Below are positions 13,460 through 18,041 of a stretch of 18,041 bases of DNA, piece by piece. The DNA is from CAZDDA01 sp964568045. Lineage in GTDB: Bacteria > Bipolaricaulota > Bipolaricaulia > UBA7950 > UBA9294. The stretch's first letter is position 1. Each line of letters opens with the position of its first letter. The DNA is taken from the NCBI GenBank assembly GCA_964568045.1, contig CAZMOL010000033.1:1-18041 (forward strand). Reading direction: 5' to 3'. A model generated the notes under the pieces. That model was not told where the DNA came from. It was given only the letters and a program-made list of their open reading frames with translations, and made no database searches. Both the position numbers and the translations under genes were made by a program.

Positions 13460-13612
13460 CTAGTCCTCCGCTTCGTCCAGGGCGTCCTCTAGGTCGTCTG
13501 CCAGGTCGCCTAGCTGATCGAGGAGGGATTCAAGCTCATCTTGTAGGCGAGCCAACTGTTCTGCAAGGGGACGCACCTTTTCGACAAGATCCTTCTTCGA
13601 CACGAAAGCCAT
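13460..13612 (-). CDS. Small acidic coiled-coil protein, 50 residues, unknown function
   Basis: I chose ATG at 13612 because AGGAGG lies 5 bases upstream, an excellent ribosome site. The longer frame to 13648 would put the Shine-Dalgarno inside the gene. After MAFVSKKDLVEKVRPLAEQL the chain is one amphipathic helix with leucines at heptad-like spacing (LARLQDELESLLDQLGDLADDL), ending in the acidic DEAED. This predicts a coiled coil. There is no cysteine, signal peptide or membrane segment. A TACAAT at 13648-13653 on this strand could be its -10 element, but the -35 is poor. It lies downstream of the histidine kinase on the same strand. I do not recognise a family; a small adaptor is only a guess. 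Confidence 0.65.
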   Translation of the reverse strand: MAFVSKKDLVEKVRPLAEQLARLQDELESLLDQLGDLADDLEDALDEAED

Positions 13613-13657
13613 CCATACCTCCTTTGGGCACCAAAGAGATACACACAATTGTAGCCC

Positions 13658-13710
13658 GGCAGCCTTGCAAGGGAAAGGGCTGCCTACCGGCTGAGGTGCC
13701 GATTTCAGCC
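13658..13710 (-). terminator. Two tandem hairpins after the histidine kinase gene
   Basis: On the minus strand the first hairpin is GGCTGA/TCAGCC (13689-13710) and the second is a perfect 7-bp GGCAGCC/GGCTGCC pair (13658-13684). They lie about 43 bases beyond the kinase stop and before the small coiled-coil gene. Neither is followed by a U-run, so intrinsic termination is uncertain; they may instead protect the 3' end. Confidence 0.35.
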
Positions 13711-13752
13711 TCGGATCAATCCTCTTTCTGACAACCTTTTGGGGCGGCTTGT

Positions 13753-16740
13753 TCAGTGGCTCTTGCGTCGCGCGGCGTGCTTTTCCGCCAGGGGGAAGGT
13801 CACGGTGAACGTGCTTCCTTTGCCGATCTGTGATTCCACGCGGATGGTTCCATGATGGGCCTCCACGAGCCTCTTGGCGATCGGCAAGCCCAGGCCTATT
13901 CCCTGGGGTCGTTTTCCCAACGACGCATGCTGTACTTGGTAGAACTCATCGAAGATGAGCGGGACATCTCGTGCCGAGATGCCCCGTCCGTGGTCAGTGA
14001 TTCTGACCACTACCTGATTTGCGTTGCGTTGTGCCTTGATGTTCACCGTTCCGGAGTCGGAGAACTTGAGGGCGTTGGATATGAGATTGGAAAAGACCTG
14101 AGCCAATTCGACACGGTCTGCGTCTACCATCAACTCGCCCCCAAGGTCCGCTTTCAGTTGCAGCCCGTTTTCTCGCGCAGTGAGTTGGTACATCTCGTTG
14201 ATGTCCGCCAGTAGCTCTTCAAGAGGGAACCTGCTGCGTTCTAATTGTTGAGTTCTTGCCTCGATCTTTTCGAGATTGAGAAACGCGTCGACTAGCCCGG
14301 TCAGCCGCTCGCTGTTTCGCATGATGCCGTCCAGGATCTCCTGCTGCTTCGGGGAGATGGGACCAAAATGACCGGCGCGTAGGAGGTCCGCGTAACCCCT
14401 GATCGATGTCAACGGCGTGTTCAGCTCGTGGGATACGACCGTGATCGCTCGCTTTTGCGTTTCGTTCAATCTCTTGAGCTTCTCTTCGGCCTCTCTGCGT
14501 TCGGTGACGTCGACGAACGAACCCATCATACAGACGGGTTGGCCCGCATTGTTTGTAACCATATTCGCTGATAACTGGACGACAAACTGGGAGCCATCCT
14601 TCTTCTTGGCCACCAGCTCGCCGACCCAGGCCTTTCCTTGGTGCAATGCCTCTAAGATTTGTGCGGCTGTTCTTCTCGATTGCCAGAATTCCAGAGCAGA
14701 TCTACCTATAATCTCTGTATAGTTATTATATTGCCATAATTGCAGGAAGGCTGGATTAACGTACGTCAGTGTGCCATCCAGGTTTGCGAGAGCGATTGCA
14801 TTGATAGAAGAGGTCACGGCACTATCCTTTATCCGCAGTTCCGCTTCTGCCGTCTTCTGCTCGGTGATGTCGCGACCGAGCGAGATGGCCCCGACGAAAT
14901 GGCCATCCGTATCGATGAGGTTACGTGAACTGAACGAGACGATTCGAGTCTGGCCGTTCTTGGTGCGTATAGTCCTCTCTCGGCTCTTCGGCGCACCGTC
15001 TCCCCTGAGAAAACCGGTTACCTCATCCCTCACTTTCTTGCGATATGGTTCGTCCGGGTACAGCCACTCCCAAATCTTGCTGTGACCGGCGGCCTCCTCG
15101 CGCGAATAGCCGCTGATCCTCTCTGCTGCCTTGTTCCACAGCGTGAAGTTGGCGTTTTCATCAAGTACACTCAACCACACGTCTGCGTTGTCAATGATGC
15201 TTTCAAGATACTGACTGAGCTGCCTGATCTCTTCCTCTGCGCGAGCGCGTTCGGCGATCTCAGACCGCAAGGTTTCGTTTGTTTGTAGCAGTTGCCTTGT
15301 CCTTTTCTGGACCTGTGTTTCCAGTTCATCGTGTGCTCTCTGCAATGCTTCCACCGCCTGCTTGCGCTCGGTGATGTCTTCTGCCGTTCCTTCGTAATAG
15401 AGGGTGTTCCCGATTTCATCGCGAACCGTCCTTGCGCTTTCGCGAATGAACAGGGAGGTCCCATCCCGTTTTGTCCAAGCAGCCTCAAGACCCACAACTT
15501 GGCCCTCCTGTTCCATCCTCGCGATGAAGGAGGAACGAGGATACGTGGGCTCAAATCCGGACAGCATCAGCTTTCGCTGGGCCAGCTCGGCGAAGGAGGA
15601 GTATCCGAGCATGTGCACAAGCGCAGGATTTGCCATGAGGATCCGTCCCTGCGGCGTGGTTCGGTAGACACCTATGGCAAGTCCATCAAAGAGCATTCTG
15701 AAGTGCTCATCACTCTCCCTCAGTGCCTCTTCTACATCTTTGCGCGTGGCGATCTCCTGCTGAGCCGCCCTATATAGCCGTGCATTCTCGATGGCGATGG
15801 CCAGCTGATTGGCCAGCGCCTGCAAGACGAAGCTGTCATCATCATCAAAGGCGTTGAGCTTATCGCTATCTACATCCAAGACGCCCACGATCCGTTCTTC
15901 CACTCTTAGAGGTATAACTAGCTCGGATTTCGTATTAGGAAGCAACTCCTCGCTAACGTAATGGGGCTCCTGGTCTACATCATTGGCCAACAGAGGCTCG
16001 CCACTCTGAGCCACCCACCCGATCATCCCCACCTCTCCAATCCTTAATTGTCGATGTTGCTCTTTCCAGATTTTTTCAAATGCGGGGATACTGCTGGCCT
16101 TGAAGACTACATGGTCCTGGGCCTCATCAACGAGGAAGATGTCCACATGGGAATAGCCGAAGCTGTTCTGAATAGCTTTGACCACGTAGGAAAGAAGCTC
16201 ATCGAGATTGAGAATGGAGGAGACCCTTCGACCAACCGCACCAATGGTTTGCAGCTGGATGGCCCTTCGCCTCAATGCCTCCTCGGCCCGCTTTTGTTCG
16301 GTGATGTCAAGGACTAGTGCGAAGGACCCAAGAAGATTGCCCTCTTCATCTCTCAGGTTTCGTGACCGCCAAGAGATTGTTTTGTTTTGGCCGTCCTTGC
16401 AGCGGATTATCGTTTCCATAACCGTGGCATCTGTGCCATCTTCGAGGAGGGCCGATTCTCGCTTGAGGACTTCTCTGCGGTACTCCTCATCCGGGTAAAT
16501 GAGCTGTTCCCAAGTTCGGCCCAGCCCCATTACCTCTTCACGCGAATAGCCGCTGATCTCTTCTGCGCCTTTGTTCCAGAATAGGACCTTGCCTTCCTTG
16601 TCCTGTGCATTGAACCACACATTGTCATTGTCAATGATGGTCTCTAGATTTCGGCCAAGTCGACGGACCGTCTCCTGTTGTAGATCTCTTGAGTGACTAA
16701 CATCCTTGGGTTGGGTCGTCGGCTTTTCCATTTTCCTCAT
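13753..16740 (-). CDS. Soluble multi-PAS/GAF sensor histidine kinase
   Basis: The 995-residue protein has no predicted membrane segment, so it senses inside the cell. Domains in order: PAS1 (31-150), GAF (165-325), PAS2 (340-460), a coiled-coil linker (460-510), PAS3 (511-630), PAS4 (635-750), HisKA (757-825) and HATPase_c (865-985). The phospho-acceptor is H771 in VVSHELNTPLTSIRGY. ATP-binding boxes are NLISNALKFS (N885/N889), TDHGRGIS, IFDEFYQV and GIGLGLPIAKRLVEAHHG. Each PAS ends in the usual D(I/V)TE(Q/R) signature. PAS1 and PAS3 are close copies (IIDN, WNKGAE/WNKAAE, ISGYSREE, YPDE). ATG at 16740 has AGGAGG 8 bases upstream. No response regulator is encoded beside it, so it is an orphan. 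The neighbouring cyclase is a conceivable output partner but has no receiver domain. Confidence 0.95.
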   Translation of the reverse strand: MRKMEKPTTQPKDVSHSRDLQQETVRRLGRNLETIIDNDNVWFNAQDKEGKVLFWNKGAEEISGYSREEVMGLGRTWEQLIYPDEEYRREVLKRESALLEDGTDATVMETIIRCKDGQNKTISWRSRNLRDEEGNLLGSFALVLDITEQKRAEEALRRRAIQLQTIGAVGRRVSSILNLDELLSYVVKAIQNSFGYSHVDIFLVDEAQDHVVFKASSIPAFEKIWKEQHRQLRIGEVGMIGWVAQSGEPLLANDVDQEPHYVSEELLPNTKSELVIPLRVEERIVGVLDVDSDKLNAFDDDDSFVLQALANQLAIAIENARLYRAAQQEIATRKDVEEALRESDEHFRMLFDGLAIGVYRTTPQGRILMANPALVHMLGYSSFAELAQRKLMLSGFEPTYPRSSFIARMEQEGQVVGLEAAWTKRDGTSLFIRESARTVRDEIGNTLYYEGTAEDITERKQAVEALQRAHDELETQVQKRTRQLLQTNETLRSEIAERARAEEEIRQLSQYLESIIDNADVWLSVLDENANFTLWNKAAERISGYSREEAAGHSKIWEWLYPDEPYRKKVRDEVTGFLRGDGAPKSRERTIRTKNGQTRIVSFSSRNLIDTDGHFVGAISLGRDITEQKTAEAELRIKDSAVTSSINAIALANLDGTLTYVNPAFLQLWQYNNYTEIIGRSALEFWQSRRTAAQILEALHQGKAWVGELVAKKKDGSQFVVQLSANMVTNNAGQPVCMMGSFVDVTERREAEEKLKRLNETQKRAITVVSHELNTPLTSIRGYADLLRAGHFGPISPKQQEILDGIMRNSERLTGLVDAFLNLEKIEARTQQLERSRFPLEELLADINEMYQLTARENGLQLKADLGGELMVDADRVELAQVFSNLISNALKFSDSGTVNIKAQRNANQVVVRITDHGRGISARDVPLIFDEFYQVQHASLGKRPQGIGLGLPIAKRLVEAHHGTIRVESQIGKGSTFTVTFPLAEKHAARRKSH

Positions 16741-16771
16741 CTCATGATCCTCCTGGATCGTATACGCGATT

Positions 16772-16800
16772 AATCTACTTCAGTAGAGGAGGAAGATCAA
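16772..16800 (-). promoter_or_regulatory. Sigma70-like promoter of the histidine kinase, with palindrome
   Basis: On the minus strand TTGATC (16795-16800) and TAGATT (16772-16777) are separated by 17 bp, about 30 bases before the kinase ATG. A palindrome CTACT-TC-AGTAG (16775-16786) overlaps the -10 and spacer, where a repressor would block transcription. The operator idea is inference. Confidence 0.55.
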
Positions 16801-16888
16801 GCTTTGTACGTTCCAAGCGAATTGACACTCTGTTGAAGGAAGAGATGCAGAACTCTTGTCTTGACGTGGCTTTGAGGCGGGTGATTGT

Positions 16889-16931
16889 CCAGTGACTTGT
16901 TGGTGCCAACGCCTGTGATCGGGTTCACTGG
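16889..16931 (-). other. Nested inverted repeat between ribD and the kinase gene
   Basis: A perfect 7-bp pair CCAGTGA (16889-16895) / TCACTGG (16925-16931) encloses a second perfect pair GTTGG-TG-CCAAC (16899-16910). It begins about 15 bases after the ribD stop. There is no U-run after it on the minus strand, so it is not a standard terminator. It could be a 3'-end structure or a small RNA. Confidence 0.4.
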
Positions 16932-16946
16932 CCGGGAAGGTCTAGG

Positions 16947-18041
16947 TCATCGGACGGTGTTCCATTCGGGGTAGCCGTAGATGTGAATGTCCTCACCGAT
17001 TTGCTCTACACCGACATTTCGCAGAGGGATAGCGCTCGAAATGCTTTCTGCACCGTTCCCTCCGACAGAGGAAACAGCATCTCGTCCCCCCAGAAGGATG
17101 GGAGCGACAAAGATAGAGACCTTGTCGACCAATCTTGCCTCTAGGAATGAGGCAGCTGTCTCACTTCCCCCTTCGATGAGTACCGAGTCCAACTGCTTCT
17201 CACCGAGATGCTTCAACAGCGCTGCAAGGTCGACGCGACCCTCCTCACCGGGAAATCGCCACACCTCCTTTCTCAGCGAGCGCAGCGCGATTTCCTTTCC
17301 CTCGGGCATCGCTGTCGTCACAACAGTGGCTGGTGCACCATCGTTAAGCAGCGTTGCTTCCAGCGGGATCGCTCCTTCTGCGTCAAGGACGAGGCGGATC
17401 GGATTTCTTCCACTGACATTGCGCACGGTGAGCTGCGGATCATCGGCGATCACCGTTCCCACACCAACCAAAACGGTGCTGTACTTGCGACGAAGGCGAT
17501 GTGCCTCTGCTCGGGAGGCTTCTCCCGTGATCCACTTTGAGTCGCCGGTGCGGGTTGCGATCTTTCCATCTAGACTCGTGGCAAGCTTCAGATGGACAAA
17601 CGGTAGTCCAGTAGTGATGAATTTGAAGAAGATCTCGTTCACACATCGCGCATCTTCTTCCAGTACCCCCTCTGTGACTTCGATCCCCACCTTTCGCAGA
17701 CCAGCGATTCCCTTGCCGTTGACAAGTGGATTGGGGTCACGGCAGGCAACAACGACTCGGCGTATCTCGGCGGCGATGATCTGCTGTGTGCAGGGCAACG
17801 TCTGTCCGTGGTGGCAGCACGGCTCGAGCGTCACGTACAGCGTCGCTCCCTGTGCGTCCTTTCCTGCTTCCTCAAGAGCGGTGATCTCGGCGTGTGGGCC
17901 ACCGTATTTTCGGTGATAGCCTTGGCCGACAATGATTTCATCTTTGACCACAACTGCTCCAACAAGGGGGTTAGGGTTAACCGCTCCTTCACCCTTCTGA
18001 GCCAACTTGAGTGCGCCCCGCATGAACTTCTCGTCGTTCAT
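16947..18041 (-). CDS. ribD: Riboflavin biosynthesis bifunctional deaminase/reductase
   Basis: RibD carries out two consecutive steps of riboflavin synthesis: deamination of the pyrimidinone made from GTP, then NADPH-dependent reduction of its ribosyl side chain. The 364-residue protein begins MNDEKFMRGALKLAQKG, a normal start, so the gene is complete although its ATG is the last codon at the window edge. The deaminase domain (1-145) has the zinc ligands H50 in PHAE (with proton-shuttle E52) and C75/C84 in EPCCHHGQTLPC. The reductase domain (about 150-360) has KLATSLDGKIATRTGDSKWITG, VGVGTVIADDPQLTVR, and LIEGGSETAASFLEARLVDK. Any upstream FMN riboswitch would be outside the window. No other rib gene follows it, which is unusual for a gene often leading a rib operon. 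Confidence 0.97.
   Translation of the reverse strand: MNDEKFMRGALKLAQKGEGAVNPNPLVGAVVVKDEIIVGQGYHRKYGGPHAEITALEEAGKDAQGATLYVTLEPCCHHGQTLPCTQQIIAAEIRRVVVACRDPNPLVNGKGIAGLRKVGIEVTEGVLEEDARCVNEIFFKFITTGLPFVHLKLATSLDGKIATRTGDSKWITGEASRAEAHRLRRKYSTVLVGVGTVIADDPQLTVRNVSGRNPIRLVLDAEGAIPLEATLLNDGAPATVVTTAMPEGKEIALRSLRKEVWRFPGEEGRVDLAALLKHLGEKQLDSVLIEGGSETAASFLEARLVDKVSIFVAPILLGGRDAVSSVGGNGAESISSAIPLRNVGVEQIGEDIHIYGYPEWNTVR

Noticed and set aside
16987..17916. 309-codon plus-strand frame opposite ribD
   Set aside because: It is antisense to ribD, dominated by Ser, Arg, Pro and Thr, as expected from the complement of a real gene.
1..18041. CRISPR arrays, insertion sequences, prophage or plasmid genes
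   Set aside because: No regularly spaced direct repeats, transposase, integrase or replication initiator motifs were seen on either strand.

Overview
The window reads as an ordinary bacterial chromosome segment of moderate GC content. No transposase, phage gene, CRISPR array or plasmid function is visible. The translation genes are clearly bacterial. Bacterial-type sigma70-like promoters with 17-bp spacers recur at several gene starts. The phylum cannot be fixed from the sequence. Several traits fit poorly with the best-studied phyla and together suggest a deep-branching or candidate-phylum bacterium: a MetRS with four CxxC knuckles, an oligoribonuclease, a two-subunit GlyRS gene pair placed after rplT, a cysteine-free Prp relative, and a short RNase G.

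Plus strand, 1-12278, is a nearly continuous run of translation and housekeeping genes. It starts with orn and metG, the latter with its own promoter. A strong promoter then opens rplU, a Prp-like gene, rpmA, obg and nadD, followed after 23 bp by infC, rpmI, rplT, glyQ, glyS, folB, folK and an RNase E/G gene. Spacings of a few bases or short overlaps suggest extensive co-transcription. The run ends with a tRNA-Val(CAC) gene and a small EF-Tu-domain-2-like protein, each with its own promoter.

Minus strand, 12286-18041, is organised differently and is mostly signalling. It holds ribD at the right edge, a 995-residue soluble multi-PAS/GAF histidine kinase with its own promoter, a 50-residue acidic coiled-coil protein, and a GGDEF diguanylate cyclase that converges on the plus-strand block with a 7-bp gap. 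About 550 bp upstream of the cyclase has no convincing gene but carries a chain of inverted repeats.

The most interesting points are these. (1) The Prp-family protein between L21 and L27 contains no cysteine, and the adjacent L27 has no N-terminal extension to cleave. (2) infC almost certainly starts at AUC behind a perfect Shine-Dalgarno sequence. (3) The RNase E/G gene appears to start at AUU inside folK, and its protein stops exactly where the zinc-link cysteines should be. (4) Possible structured RNA elements lie upstream of the diguanylate cyclase and between ribD and the kinase. I saw no wholly new multi-gene system.
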